Positions 1 to 12,575 of a stretch of DNA of 64,000 nt are shown here, piece after piece (position 1 is the first letter of the stretch; every line of letters begins with the position of its first letter). The notes beneath the pieces were generated by a model. It was not told the DNA's origin. It did not search any database and saw nothing but the letters and a program-made list of their open reading frames with translations. This stretch comes from Clarkia xantiana subsp. parviflora (taxonomy: Eukaryota > Streptophyta > Magnoliopsida > Myrtales > Onagraceae). Made by a program: the position numbers and the translations under genes. Where the stretch lies: the NCBI GenBank assembly GCA_036873135.1, contig JAPTYO010000012.1:12780090-12844089 (forward strand). The letters run 5' to 3'.

Positions 1-574
1 ATCTTATTTCAGTTGAAAATTGGAATGGAATTAGATACGCCTGTACTCTGCTTCTTTCTCATCACTTATAATTCTAAAAAAAAACAGGTTTATAGATATG
101 GCAAATGTTGACTTTTAATGCTATATATTTGGCTATATATTTAGACTTTTGGTGTCGTAAATCAAACTTATACACAAATGTAAACCAGCATCAACTAAAT
201 ATTAAGTGTAATTAACAATAAAAGGCTATGATTGTATAGCATATATATGTACTAGTTATTAATTTGTGTATTTTTCAATTTTTTTTTTCTGAGTAATGTA
301 CTAACATATGTAGTCTTTTTTTTTTAAGATTTGTTATCTATTTATCTATATATATAATAATTCTATGAGTTTAATGGGTGAATAAATGTACAAATAATAC
401 AATATTATTAGTCCATCTAATTTAATCTCTCTTATGTTGATGTGTCATTGTCCAAATCAGCACCTCTTAGTACTTAGATAAGAGGTGCTTAGATGATCTC
501 CAAATTTTATCATCACTTAAAAACAGATGTTTTTTCTTCCTTCTTTCGAGCATTAAGAAATATTGAAAACATTA
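1..574. other. AT-rich intergenic DNA, no gene seen
   Basis: No coding region is supported here. The stretch is AT-rich with short poly-T and AT runs. The one clear structure is an 11-bp perfect inverted repeat (AGCACCTCTTA / TAAGAGGTGCT) at 459-469 and 479-489 with a 9-nt loop, of the kind left by small MITEs. No TSD could be recognised around it. Confidence 0.6.
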
Positions 575-1982
575 TCTACTATATTATATTAATTCGGCAC
601 CGGAAGCTCTCTGACCGACACGTGGACAGTCCACGCAGACACCGTTTCCTAATTTAATCGGGGTTCTCTAAATTTAGATACATAATATTGATTGGTTGGA
701 AATTAAGAAGTATTTTAATTTCTTATTTTGGTCTCTACGCAATTTAAAGAAACAAATTAATTAAAAGTTTCCTTTTAAATAGTAAATCTATACAGTTTGG
801 TTCCGGAAGACCATTGGACGCCACGTAAGCAATATGTATATAGAAGTTTAATATATACATATTTATAATATATAAACAATAGAACAATTCAAGGTAAACC
901 ATATATATAACAATTCACGTTCCTAGGTTTAAATATTTATCATAATAATAATAATATAAAAAATTGAAAGTTATATGTGTCTAAATATAATAATTAAATA
1001 AAAAAACACATGTAAAGTGTAAATCATATATATAATTCACGTTTGGCAAAAAAAAAATATATATAATTCATGTTGCCTTAAATATTTTTTATAATAAAAT
1101 ATAATACAAAGAACAATCAATGTAAACCATATATTATTCACGTAGGCTTAAATATATCTTATAATAGCATATAATATTAGTAATAGTTATATGTGCCTAT
1201 ATTTTTAGGAAGAAACAACCAAATCTCTTAAATAAATTTAAAAAAAAAAAGATACACATGTAAATCATATATAGCAATTCACGTTCACGTAGGCTTAAAT
1301 AATTTTTATTATAACATATAATAATATAATAAAAAAAAGTTATATCTGCCTATATATATATCCCTAAACCCTTTATATATATAAGTACGTAGCAATTCCT
1401 AATTATTAACTTAAACAATCTATTTTCCCTAAAAAATGAGAAATTTGAGGCGGGGGGTCCTCTTGAGAAAATAATTTTTTTTTTTTTTTTTACCAAAAAA
1501 ACATCCTCTATATATAATATATTCATTCTTAATTATTATCAATATTTTTTCCCAAAAAATAGAAATTACTAATTTAAGAGGCGGATTAAAATTTGGATGA
1601 TTCTGATAAATAAATATTTTCTACCAAAAACATCCATAGCATGTGATATATTTGGAAATATATATAATCAATTAATAAGATATAAGATATAGTGTAAAGA
1701 GGTTAATATAAAAGGTTCAAATTAATAAGCAAAAACTATAACAATGAGATGGGATGGTCATCTGCGTAGGTATTGCCCGTAATATAGAGGTCGAGTTTAC
1801 ACAAACTAGGACTGGATGATTTTTTTTTAAGAGGATTTCAGTTGGTTCAAGTATATCTTTAACTTTAACCAAGGAGTTGTCAACATAGTTGGAAATTAAT
1901 GTAATTTATGTATTGTGTATAGTTTATACTAATATTATTTTTTCAACCACTTCAGGTGATCTATAAGGACCTTCGGCTTTAA

Positions 1983-3672
1983 GAGCATCCACAATGCACC
2001 AAAAAATTGAAGGACAACTCCTCCATGTGGCAAGTTGTCTTGTCTCTTTGCATTGGAGAAGACCTATTTTTTTTTGTCCAATCCCTCCAAGGAGTCCACC
2101 ACTCTCTCACATCCCATAATTAATAATTCAACATTTTATTTTATTTTCATCACTTTTTATTATTTTTTTTATATTTAATACATTAGATAACCGTTGTATA
2201 TAGGTGAGATTCTTATATTAACTCTACTGTAGAATTAGGTGAGGATATGAATGTTTGCAGGTTTTTGTTTTTTTTTTTTACCGTTGCAACATTTCATATA
2301 TATATGTAAGTTTATCCATTCAATCCACAAAGTTCTTCTTCATCCTTATCAACCACAAATTCTTCTTAGTCTAAATATGAATCATCATCAATTCAATCTA
2401 GATAATTTCTCCCTTTGCTTTCAAAATCCCAGCCAGCAAACTGCAAATGGCAATAATTCTCAATCATCAAATTTTCAAAATCAAGTTTCGTATTTTCCAC
2501 CACCACATTTTTCCACTTCATCTCCCTACATTCCAATTCCACCATCAGCATATGTGGGAACACCACCAATTTCTCAGTTTCAAAACCAATCTGGAGGTCC
2601 CAGTGCTAGTTTTGGAGGGTCACCTACACCACAAGCACCAGCATCATTATCTCCAAACTCTGCATTTTCATATGATCTCAACCGAGACATGTATGAAGCC
2701 GAAGATGACAAGCAAGATAAAGTGCAGTGGAAACTAGAAGAAGATAAACTCCTTATAAGTGCTTGGTTGAATGTGTCAAAAGATCCACAAGTTGGTACAG
2801 ACCAAAAAGGTGAAACATTCTGGAAACGTATTTACGATTATTGTCAAGAAAGTCAGCCTGACTTGATAAAAAGATCCATGAAGGCAATACCCAAACGATG
2901 GTCTCGAATCAGTCAAGCGGTTAACCGATTTGGTGCATTCTACGACCAAGCAAATCGAACTATCGGCAGTGGTTCCAACAATGAAAATGTAATGGAGTTA
3001 GCTCATAAACTCTATCAAGATAAGGTCGGAAACAAATTTAGTTTTGTGTTTCATTGGCAGGTGCTCCGAAAGGAACCGAAGTGGAGATCACAACCGACAT
3101 GTGGTGGTTCTAAGAGAATAAAAGTTGCTGCTTCTGGAATTGATATTGGTGGTTCATCATACTCAACCAAAGAAAAAGAGACCGCCGATGAAGTTGATAT
3201 TGGATCTACACCTCGTCCGGAAGGCATTAAATCATCCAAGAGAAAAGGGAAAGGAAAGTCTAATGCAACACAAGTTGGGGTCGAGCATATTGAAGCACTT
3301 AATTTGGCACATCCAAATTAGACTAAATTTATATTTGATGATGTCTTGTGTTAATTGAATATGAATGAAATGAAATTCAAAAGACATACTCTTTGAAATG
3401 GTTTGGCAATATATATATATACTTTTGTGTTTATATATGTATAAACTAAATCATGTGCATGTGAATATGATGATATAATAAAAGAAAAAAATGTTAATTT
3501 TATTAATATACAAAAAAACATGTAGGGCCAAGTTGGGATTGAAAATGGTAGACACTATTGGAGTAGTAGTAGACAACCCCAAGACACTTAGTATTTTAAT
3601 AATATATTGATTAGGTGGCGCTGACGTGGCACAAAGAGGGAAAGGAGTTGGGGTTGTGCATTGTGGATGCTC
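1983..3672 (+). mobile_element. PIF/Harbinger (Pong-like) element with ORF1 only
   Basis: Terminal inverted repeats of 17 bp (GAGCATCCACAATGCAC) sit at 1983-1999 and, inverted, at 3656-3672. They are flanked by a 3-bp TSD TAA at 1980-1982 and 3673-3675. The TIR sequence and TWA-type TSD are diagnostic of PIF/Harbinger elements. The 1690-bp body holds only the Myb-like ORF1. There is no DDE transposase, so movement would need transposase from elsewhere. It lies inside Helitron A and therefore arrived after, or travelled with, that element. Confidence 0.88.
2377..3321 (+). CDS. Harbinger ORF1: Myb/SANT-like DNA-binding protein
   Basis: I chose the Met at 2377 (MNHHQFNLDNF), giving 314 aa. A longer frame starts at 2251, but its extra 42 residues are hydrophobic and look untranslated. 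The N-terminal 120 residues are rich in N, Q, P and S. A Trp-rich Myb/SANT-like region follows (WKLEEDKLLISAWLNVS, then FWKRIYDYC and KRWSRISQAVNRF), then a conserved tail motif (FSFVFHWQVLRKEPKW) and a Lys-rich basic C-terminus (SSKRKGKGK). In this family ORF1 binds the element ends together with a separate DDE transposase, which is missing here. Databases often mislabel such proteins as glutathione S-transferase T3-like or NAM-associated. The frame is intact, so it could be expressed or a domesticated remnant. Confidence 0.8.
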   Translation: MNHHQFNLDNFSLCFQNPSQQTANGNNSQSSNFQNQVSYFPPPHFSTSSPYIPIPPSAYVGTPPISQFQNQSGGPSASFGGSPTPQAPASLSPNSAFSYDLNRDMYEAEDDKQDKVQWKLEEDKLLISAWLNVSKDPQVGTDQKGETFWKRIYDYCQESQPDLIKRSMKAIPKRWSRISQAVNRFGAFYDQANRTIGSGSNNENVMELAHKLYQDKVGNKFSFVFHWQVLRKEPKWRSQPTCGGSKRIKVAASGIDIGGSSYSTKEKETADEVDIGSTPRPEGIKSSKRKGKGKSNATQVGVEHIEALNLAHPN

Positions 3673-4462
3673 TAAGGGGTAAGGAGACGGTGAAAAGTGC
3701 CAATAGGGTGTCACCTTATCATAGTTAAGTATTTAAGACCACCACTTAAATAAAATCACCACGTCTTTTTATAATATATATATACGCATTAAATAAAATA
3801 TTAACATCTCTTTCTTTTACCCTTCTATATTCTCTATATATATATATATATATATATTATGTTTATGATATTATGTATGACTTTTTTTGTGGTGTAGTTT
3901 TAGGGTTGTTTGTCAAAGTTGCATCCCTTTGCAACCTAAACTCGGTGTAAGGAGTTTGTATGGGTATGTAATAATTGTATTCGAAAGATAGTTATTTAGT
4001 AATGAATTAGCGATATTCTTTTTATCTAATTTTGATATCTTAAATATTTAATTAACTCTAATTTTTTTTTTTTTTGCCATTAACTCTGATTGATTGGGAA
4101 AATAACTGAGTTCCAGAGATCAACTTGAGGTACTTATTAATTCACAAATTTAGTTCTTTGTTATAGGTGATTATTAGGTTATTTTTTTAGTTGCAGTGAT
4201 ATTTAGTTATTTATTTATTTTGTATTTGACTTCTCATGTTGTGATATATTTATATAGAGTTTTCTACATTTTTAGTACAACTTTTGAAACCAGCATCAAT
4301 TATTTAATATCTACCGACAAAGTTAATTATTGATATTGTTTTTTATATAATTCATTATTCTTATTTTACTGACCATTTATTACCTATATTATCTTTAGTT
4401 GCCTTCAATTTTTAGAAAATATTATAATAAACATAGTAAATATAAGTGGCCACATACAATGT

Positions 4463-4503
<41 letters not shown>

Positions 4504-6069
4504 TGCTATAATATAGTAGATGCGTTAGGTTTAAACATTTTAAATACATATTTTTTCCAGTAAAATTGTGTGAATTACCATTGCCTTTATTGTTATTTTA
4601 ACATTTATACAATAAATATGTATTAATTAATAGTAATATACATGTACATATAATATTGTACTGGATATTTTTTTACTAATATATATATATATTATCGCCA
4701 ATTTTTTTGTGCATATTAAAGGCCATTATTAATTATTTAAAGATATATTAAATACAGTTAAAGAAATATATGTGTCCATATAATTTTACTTTTATATTTT
4801 AATACTATAATAATATATGAATGTTAACTTTAAATGAAAATTTTATTTGTATAAATAAATTATTGTTTCACCAATTTGTTGAATATTTATTATATTCTAT
4901 TAATTTTTTTTATTAAGGGAGGCACTGCTTCGTATTGTTATATCTCTCTATTAGAAAGAAGATATAGGATATATAACAAATATCAAGGTTATGCATAAAA
5001 TGTTAATTTAAATTGCAGAACGAGTTATATATATTATATAGTAACTATTTTTTCTCTTCAAGGATAATATAATGAGAAAATTAATATTACTATTATTTAA
5101 TTTCTATTCAAAAAAATATTTTAAAATAATATTGCATATTCAACAAATTAAGAAAACTTAAATTTATTTTAGTTTTAATTTTATTTGCAATTTTACGCAC
5201 ATGGTAGGTTAATGGTTTAAATATTTGAATTTTTAAATATCATATCTATAAAAATCCTCAAATTATTTTTATTTCTCAAATCAAATTTCAACCGATTTTA
5301 GTTTTTTTTAACACTTAACACAATTTTCTTACTTCATTTTCTATTATTTTATTTATAGTCTTATAAAAATGATATATAATGTTGACTATTTGATTACTAT
5401 GGAATATTTTAAATAATAAACAGTGTTAAATACTTTAATTAAACTAATGCATTACAATTAATTAATTTATATCCATTTTTTTTAATAATGTCACATATTC
5501 AACAAATTAAGAAATTTTAATTATTTTAGTTTAATTTTATTGCAATTTTTCCCGCGCGGTGCGCGGGGTTAGTGGCTAGTATTATATTAATTCGGTACCG
5601 GAAGCCATCTGACTGACACGTGGACAGTTTGTCCAGTCAGCGTTTCCTAATTTAATTGGAATTTAATATAGGTTCTCTAAATTTAGATACATAATATTGG
5701 TTGGTTGTAATTTAAGAAGTATTTTTATTTCCTATTTTAATCTCTACGTAAAATAAAGAAACAAATTAATTAAAAGTTTCCATTTAAATTCATTATCTAT
5801 ACAGTTTGGCTCCGGAAGACCACATGTCGCCACGTAAGCAATAGAATAGTGTATTAAATTTAGGAAGATTCATATTTAACAATATACTGTATAAGTAATA
5901 TTTAGAAATAACCTCATACAAATTTTAACGAACAAAGATTTATATATTTTAACAAATAAAGTAAAATCAGTCAATGGAAAGATATAGTAAACGATCATTA
6001 TATACATGTTTTGCCAAAAAAAAAACGATTATATACATAATAATAACAATATTAAAGATATAAAGCAAT

Positions 6070-6070
<1 letters not shown>

Positions 6071-6128
<58 letters not shown>
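6071..6128. repeat. (AT)n microsatellite
   Basis: About 58 bp of nearly pure AT dinucleotide repeat inside Helitron B. Similar shorter tracts lie at 3835-3860, 4471-4500 and 7424-7451. Confidence 0.9.
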
Positions 6129-6130
<2 letters not shown>

Positions 6131-6379
6131 CAACTTTTGGTAAACTCCTCCACTCATCAACTACGGTTTATATTTTATTTATTTTTACAAATTTCTATTT
6201 AAATATATATTTTATTCTATTTTTACAACTATATACGAGTTGCTTTTTTCCATCATATATGTATTGTTCACCAATAAAATTATTTTGGCTGATTATTCTA
6301 TAAAATATAGTGACAGAAAGTTTCTTATTTTAATTATTATATTATAGTGACTATTCAAGTTATTTATATATATAATATA

Positions 6380-7417
6380 TATACAACCAAGAGATGCCTA
6401 AAGAGATCTTGGGTTTAGCAAGCACGAACTGAGAGATGCCCAAAGAAATCCAGGATTTAGCAAGCACGAAGGACCTCAGAAATCGCAACGCAGTTGGAAA
6501 CGAATCTTCTGAAACTGATGCAAGCAGAATCAAGTAGTTTCGAAGATTTTTTGACGTGAATAGTATTTTTCGGGTGGACGTTCGGATTTTGGCCCGTGAA
6601 TAGTATTTTTCGGATGGAAACAGCGTTCCGGTCCAATTAAAGTGTTTGTTCTCCTTGATAAGTACGTATCTCAAATCTTTATATGTTATTTTTAAATTTT
6701 ACTTCACGTACTTATTACTAATGTTATGTTGATCTACGTTATTTTTATTGTATAATATAAATATGTATATGTATATATTGTTGGTTTACATGCACAAACT
6801 TATATTTTTTGCTTCGACTCTAAACTACCACCAACTACGATTGGAGAGATATGAATTCGATCAAACCATTACTTTTTGAGCAATTCCTAAGGCAATTCGA
6901 TACCTCCCCGTAGTGTACTACATTTGCTCGGGGCCAAAGCATTATATCGTATGTTGTTATAATATATTTTAGCTATTTTAATTTGTATATATATAAGCTT
7001 CACTTTTTTTGTGTATATACAACTAGCTAGGTTAGGTCTTCTTAGATTACTGCCAAGGATGACAATTAACATGTGGTGATGGTCAAGCTTGTGATCTTCA
7101 TTGACAAAGATTCCGACCAAGGAGTTTCTCCATCATTGGTGTTTTTTTTTTTTACTCGCGAATGGCTCACGACAACTCCACATAAATAATGTCGATGGAA
7201 AGCTGTTTCACTCAGATCAAATATGAGGTAAGTTTGTTATGACCAAACTAACTAGCTAAGTTTTTTAAGATAAACATACTCGCATTTGCAATTAATTCTT
7301 ACAAGATATTTGTAATTGTTGCAGGTTATTTAACATCATGCGAGTGATGAAGTACCGGCTGCATAAAACAAAAAAATTGAGTTTAATCAGTTAGTTATAG
7401 ATTAAATTACGAATTCG

Positions 7418-7452
<35 letters not shown>

Positions 7453-7700
7453 TTTGGTTACAAAAAATTAACGTCGTATGTAGTATATGTACAAAGATTT
7501 TTGCAGGTTATGCTATCAGCTCATACGAGGATAAAAAAAAAAAAATAAAAAAAAAATATGTGGCTACATATTGTTAATGTTAACGATGTATAGTAATTAA
7601 TGATGTTTATTAATACATATTTTTTCTCACACAATTTTCAGCAAGATGACATGGTGAGCAAGGTGGAAGTCAACAAGTCATTAAGAAGAGAAGGAGACGA
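6380..7700. other. Exon-like fragments inside Helitron B, gene unknown
   Basis: Several short higher-complexity blocks are separated by AT-rich spacers and bounded by splice-like signals. Examples are a block ending at GTATGT near 6950, a block at about 7025-7228 ending in GTAAGT, and blocks starting after TTGCAG (7325, 7507) and TTTCAG (7642). One block has an internal partial duplication of GTGAATAGTATTTTTCGG (6557-6574 and 6596-6613). I recognise no protein family. Such patchworks are common in Helitrons that captured host gene pieces, but this is an inference. Confidence 0.3.
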
Positions 7701-8548
7701 GATACTAAGTTGATGGAGGCTCTCATATCTAATAGACTTGACCTCTCTAACTGAGATATATATATGTACTATATCAAAAATCTACATATAAGCTACACTC
7801 TTAATCATATTCATAAGAATCCAATCTTTATCAATTTTATGAAAAATAGTAAGCGGATTAAAATCCGTGTGAAATCGGACACTTTTTTTTCATATATAAT
7901 TTTTCATTTGATAATTTTTGTTTTTTTTTTAGGGAAGTTCACAACAATGGTCAGCGGATCTAACGAACTTCAACTAAATTGAATCTGTGGGAATTTGGAT
8001 GAGATATTACTGGCCTTTGCATTAAATTCATTAATTTAGATACATAAGATAAGCTTTTATTTATGGTGAGAGAAAATGTGGGTAAAAGATTTAATAAAAA
8101 AATTGATAGAGATTTAACATAAAATACTTACCTAAAAAAATATTAACTTTGTTTATAAAACTTTGAGTAATTTTTGTTTGGAACTATAGTAAATTAATTA
8201 TTTTATCGTATATATATTGAGATGATATATTTTTTACAATTAATAATGAATTATTTTAACTTATATTTATTTAGATGATATTTTTTACAATGAATAATTA
8301 TTGGCGAACGAAAATGTATTGGGAAGTTATAAACAAAAAAAATATTTAATAAGACATGAAATACTAATATTAATATAGTTACTTAGTAAAATATATTAAG
8401 TTTATAAAAATTATATATTTTTATTAAAATAATCGAATGAATAAAGTATTTTAAACTATATTATTTAGATATGGTTTACCCCATACATTTAAAATTGCAT
8501 ATTCATTTAAAATATTTTACCCGCGCGGTGCGCGGGGTTAGTAGCTAG

Positions 8549-9334
8549 TATGACCTAATTTCAATCCTTAACTCCAGCAGCCCCTTCATTGGCCAAGGAG
8601 AGCAGCTAATTTATTAGTGGTTCATGAGAAATATATTTATTTGCACTGATTTTCCAAATTCATTTGATACATGAGATTTGAGAAGCTATATGCGAATATT
8701 TAGTTTACCAACATACATAGATAGATATATGCGGACTAATCAATATTAATAATTTAATATTGTTTCTTTTTAAGTCATATAATATTATGGTTAATCACAT
8801 ATAGCAACTTTAACATACCTTTTAAGAACTATATATAAAAAGCATTTGTATGTATAAATATTTATTGTTTTTTTCTTCTAAAAAATTAAAGCAAATACCA
8901 TCATATCTTTCACCATTATAAATGTGAGTTAAATTGTATTTTCTTTTATGCAATATTTAATATAGTTCATATCAAAGACATATTTTGTTATTATTATTTC
9001 CATCTTTGCATTTTTAGAAACTTCTAAATATTATTCTCATTCATGTCAATCACAATCACAACAATAGCACTTTAACTTCTACATACCATCACAAAGACCA
9101 TAATAAGTGTTATTGTGAATTGGTTGCTCACTCCTATAAATATAATTGGAGGATCATTGTACAAATAATTCGTTTTTTAGAGAATTTTAGCTTCTTCAAA
9201 ACAAATTGAAAATTGACATGATTTTAGTTAGGGTGAGCTCGGGAAAAATGAGCGGGATTTTTTAAGAAAATGTCCCTAGCTCTAGTTTTCGGAATTTTCC
9301 ACAACCGTCCCTAGCCCTAGCTCTATGTTAAACA
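8549..9334. other. AT-rich spacer, no gene seen
   Basis: No coding region or element boundary could be supported. From about 9229 the sequence becomes a degenerate G/C-run mosaic (TAGGGTGAGCTCGGG, GTCCCTAGCCCTAG) that resembles hAT-type element ends but lacks a demonstrable partner end. Confidence 0.4.
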
Positions 9335-9369
9335 TTTGAAAAGTCCCTACTTGGTCGGGACTTTTCAAA
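9335..9369. repeat. Perfect hairpin in duplicated block, copy 1
   Basis: TTTGAAAAGTCCC and GGGACTTTTCAAA form a 13-bp perfect stem around a 9-nt loop. The hairpin and about 60 bp after it recur at 13,204 onward with few changes. Copy 1 runs straight into the CACTA terminus at 9441. Confidence 0.85.
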
Positions 9370-9819
9370 TTCGGGACGGGCTAGGGACAACCCTTGTTTA
9401 CACCTAAAAATGAAAATAAACCTTAATTTTTAACTCAAATCACTACTAGAAAAATGGCTTTTAGCGACAGGGTATTCCTCTCGCTGAAAGCCAAAAATCC
9501 TGTCGCTATCCTGTCGTTGAAGCTCTTGCCGCTAATAATACTAGCGACAGGATACTCATCCTGTCGCTAAGTTTAGCGACAGGAAATACCTGTCGTTAAG
9601 CTTTAGCGACAAGAAAATACCTGTCGCTAATAGGATTCCCATTTTTTTGCCACAAAATCCTCCATTTTAATTTAGCTAATAGACAACAAAAGAAACCAAA
9701 CAAAAATTCTTCATTTGTAATATCTCATTTCCTATAAAATAAGTCTTTACATTTCAAGAATATTCATTTACAATACATTACAGAGGCAAAAAATGAACCA
9801 AAACGGTTAGATTTTTGAC

Positions 9820-11350
9820 CAACCTCTAAATAATTACAGAGACAAACTGTACAATACTTTTTTTTTGGCCAAGAACTGTCCAATACTTAAGAATGGATAA
9901 AATGTTGATAGACCAGAAGCGTACTTCAAAGGAGAGCATAAAATGCTTGTTACCAAGACTTCGGTCATTGCCAAAGGAGCTAAGTGCTTGAAATAAGAAA
10001 CCTAGTGGATAACAATTGCTATCTCCTTCTCTTCATGTGTCCACAACCTGTAAGTTTATTATCAGTTGTCTATATTCCTCAATGTGATACTAACCAGTTG
10101 ATTAAATTCAGCTTTCATTGCCTGAACATCCTTCCTGATAGCATAGTTTGCATACACCTGAAAGGAAATATAGTCCAGAGGTAAGATAGTTCATACTCTA
10201 CTTAAAAATGAGGTCGACATTTTTAAGAACCACAGCAATTAGAAGACCTGGTTGGAGACATCAGAGTTATCCCTACGCATCATTCCCTCGCCGATAGCAC
10301 TCTGAGCTGTTCATCTAATAGAGGAAATTAGAATGTGTTGGACTTCACCAAGTAACATGCAAGTATAATTAAATCGGCAGTTGATTAAATCCGATCACTA
10401 CTTCACCTTCATAAGCTGAAACAAGGATGGAAGCACATTGATCGGTGGGTATATCTTTCAACATCAAAAGAATACTTTTGATTCATTAAGTAAAAGGAAA
10501 ATTGAAGATAGACCTCAAAAGTAAGAGAGCGAATAGCAATACACTACCAAAGAAACCAAGTTCCAAAACAGTGTTTGGACTGAAGGACCAATATATCTTT
10601 CCTGGATATTATCACCTTAATAGCCAAGTCCACTAAATCACACTCTTGACAAAACTCATTGTTTACAAAGATATGTGTACCTGTCTATTCTGAAGTTGCA
10701 TATCGATGTAAATCTGCCCCTTAGTGATACATCCAGTCAGATGTTATATATCCCACAGATTTCATACATACATCATAAAGGTGCTCCAATAATCACAATG
10801 AACCAATTCAATTCAAGAATGGGAAAATGCTTGCAGATATGTACTCACCGATTTTGACGGTCTGATAGCAGCACATCTTCTTCCTCTTTGATGCAGCCTC
10901 TGTAGTTTATCTCTCTTCCTCATAAATCTCATGAAATTGATTATTCCTATCGTGAGAAAACCAAACATAATTAGACGAGAGCAATCGATCGAGGAGCAAG
11001 TAGTTCTCGATGACACTGAAAAATATACCATTGGATAAAAAAGAATTCAGTGATCACTCACTTTATCAAACAGGTCGTATTTCCAAGGATGTTATCTGAG
11101 AAGGAGAAGAGTGTTATCTTCAAACTGGGACTGCAACCGGTCTTCAAGATCTTCTCAGGCAACTGATATAATAGTGTAATATGATACTTAGATCAGATGA
11201 ATATAACTCTAAGACCATATAATTTCATCAAAGCATAAAAGTTGTAACTTCGCCCACAAATAGAATTGCTTGATTCTTCGTGGATATGCACTTTCCGACA
11301 CAAACTATGAAGCTACCATCCTGAAAATATCGAAAATGATTAAATGAGTT
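9820..11350. other. CACTA interior of moderate complexity, no gene recognised
   Basis: This stretch has higher base complexity than its surroundings and several splice-like signals, as expected for captured gene sequence. No frame longer than about 70 codons is open and I cannot assign a family. It may be the 3' continuation of the captured minus-strand kinase gene or a second captured gene. Confidence 0.35.
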
Positions 11351-11360
11351 CAGATTCTAC

Positions 11361-12575
11361 CTCATGGATACAGCGTGGTACACAATGGCCATAATCTACA
11401 TCATAAAGTTCTTGTAGAGATTGCTGAAGTTTCAATGAGCTGTCAGTTAATACTTTTTTTGCAATCCACGAGTATGTGCTGCCTAGTACTTTGTAGTTGG
11501 GGTTAAAGCCTGTTGCAATTCCTTCTAATATATCAGGACAATAATATCAACTGTCAATAATTATAAAGAGATATGTGAAATTGGTTTAAGAAACTACCTC
11601 AACCAAGTAAAGATCATTAACTTCAAACAATTTTTTTCCCTACAACAGTCAATGGACAATAATAATATATTAGCAATGAAGTTACTATATAGAAATAACT
11701 CCTTACCAAAGAGTCCCTTAAAGAAAAATCAGCATCAATTTCTAAGTACGGGAACCAATGTCTTGAATCATCACTAGTAATGTTATGGACCTATGGTCCT
11801 CATTTTGATCCTTATAATTACCAAACTACTGTTGCTCTAAGTACATATGAAACATGTCAACTAGAATATGATAATAACTTGGAATCAACCACCGTTATAC
11901 ATTTATGAATCTTGGTAAATAGACACGTGTAAAGAACCAGGAAATACATGAACCTGATGCCATTGTATGCTTCTTTTCTGTAGTTCATCTCATGCATTCA
12001 TTGCGAGTACCTATGTTCAAATTTCAATCAAAGCTCTAAGAATAATACCAACGCGTATATAATGTTTACCACTAACTCAAATCTGTAACTTAAGTTCTTG
12101 CATATCATATAAAAAGCAATCTCCGATGAAAATGGAGCTAGTCTGTCATGCAAAAGTGAGAGTTCACCAGTAAAAGAACTACTGATCCAAGTGACTTACT
12201 GGGCCAAGTCAACCAATATTTTCCGAATTTCTTCTGCTCTGACCTGTAAAACCAATTTCGGGTATGATTCTTCAATTTGACAATTGAACTCAAATTTAAT
12301 GGATTCAAAACCACCCAAAAACATGAAGCCAAATTGTGACAATAGCTCCCTTGGCCACTGCAGTGGAAGTAAAGCGATAAAGAGTTAAGGACAAACCTTA
12401 ATCATCTCATCTGATCGATCAGAGGCACTATCAAATTATCCAAGGCGAACCACTTGCCGAAAGATAGCGGCAATTCTGGAGACATCATACTCAGCCAGCG
12501 AAGCGGGCTCCGTCGAGCTCACCTCGAACAGGTACCCTGACTTCTCCGTGAAACTATCGCCGGAATCTGTGAAAC
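11361..12575 (-). pseudogene. Captured fragments of an ABC1-family atypical kinase (ABC1K/UbiB-like) gene
   Basis: On the minus strand, separate exon-like pieces read in the family's order. At 12,575-12,441 the reading includes DSFTEKSGYLFEVSS and AEYDVSRIAAIFR. At 12,440-12,380 a frameshifted piece gives FGKWFAL then DRSDEMIK. At 12,245-12,090 it gives VRAEEIRKILVDLAQ, a stop, then FTGELSLLHDRLAPFSS. At 11,525-11,361 it gives GIATGFNPNYKVLGSTY and SWIAKKVLTDSSLKLQQS. Plant plastid ABC1 kinases carry very similar strings before and after the kinase core. The kinase core exons were not found. Stops and frameshifts show it is dead. It lies inside the CACTA element, so it is probably a transduplicated copy of a gene elsewhere in the genome. 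Confidence 0.65.

Larger units (their letters stand above)
575..5579 (+). mobile_element. Helitron A (non-autonomous)
   Basis: The 3' end shows a GC-rich hairpin CCCGCGC-GGT-GCGCGGG at 5551-5567, followed 8 nt later by CTAG (5576-5579) and a T, the canonical Helitron 3' terminus. The 5' end is placed at TC (575-576) after an A, so the insertion fits the A/T host dinucleotide. The first 270 bp or so are repeated in a second copy starting at 5580. No Rep/helicase coding sequence is visible, so this is a non-autonomous copy. The interior is AT-rich and holds a Harbinger element (1983-3672); 3676-5550 shows no gene, only AT microsatellites near 3835 and 4471. The 3' end is firm; the 5' end is inferred. 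Confidence 0.7.
5580..8548 (+). mobile_element. Helitron B, head-to-tail with Helitron A
   Basis: Its 3' end repeats the Helitron A terminus: hairpin CCCGCGC-GGT-GCGCGGG from 8520, then CTAG at 8545-8548 and a T. Its first ~260 bp (5581-5842) match 585-830 of Helitron A, including the blocks TTCCTAATTTAAT and CTCCGGAAGACCA. The first six or seven bases of the 5' end (TCTACTA in A) are missing, and the copy begins directly at the CTAG|T of Helitron A. The interior is AT-rich, with an (AT)n tract at 6071-6128 and a stretch of exon-like pieces at 6380-7690. No Rep/helicase sequence was seen. Confidence 0.65.

Noticed and set aside
6360..6674. 104-codon minus-strand frame in Helitron B
   Set aside because: It includes an internal duplication and AT-rich ends, and no domain is recognisable. 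It is mentioned only as part of a possible captured fragment.
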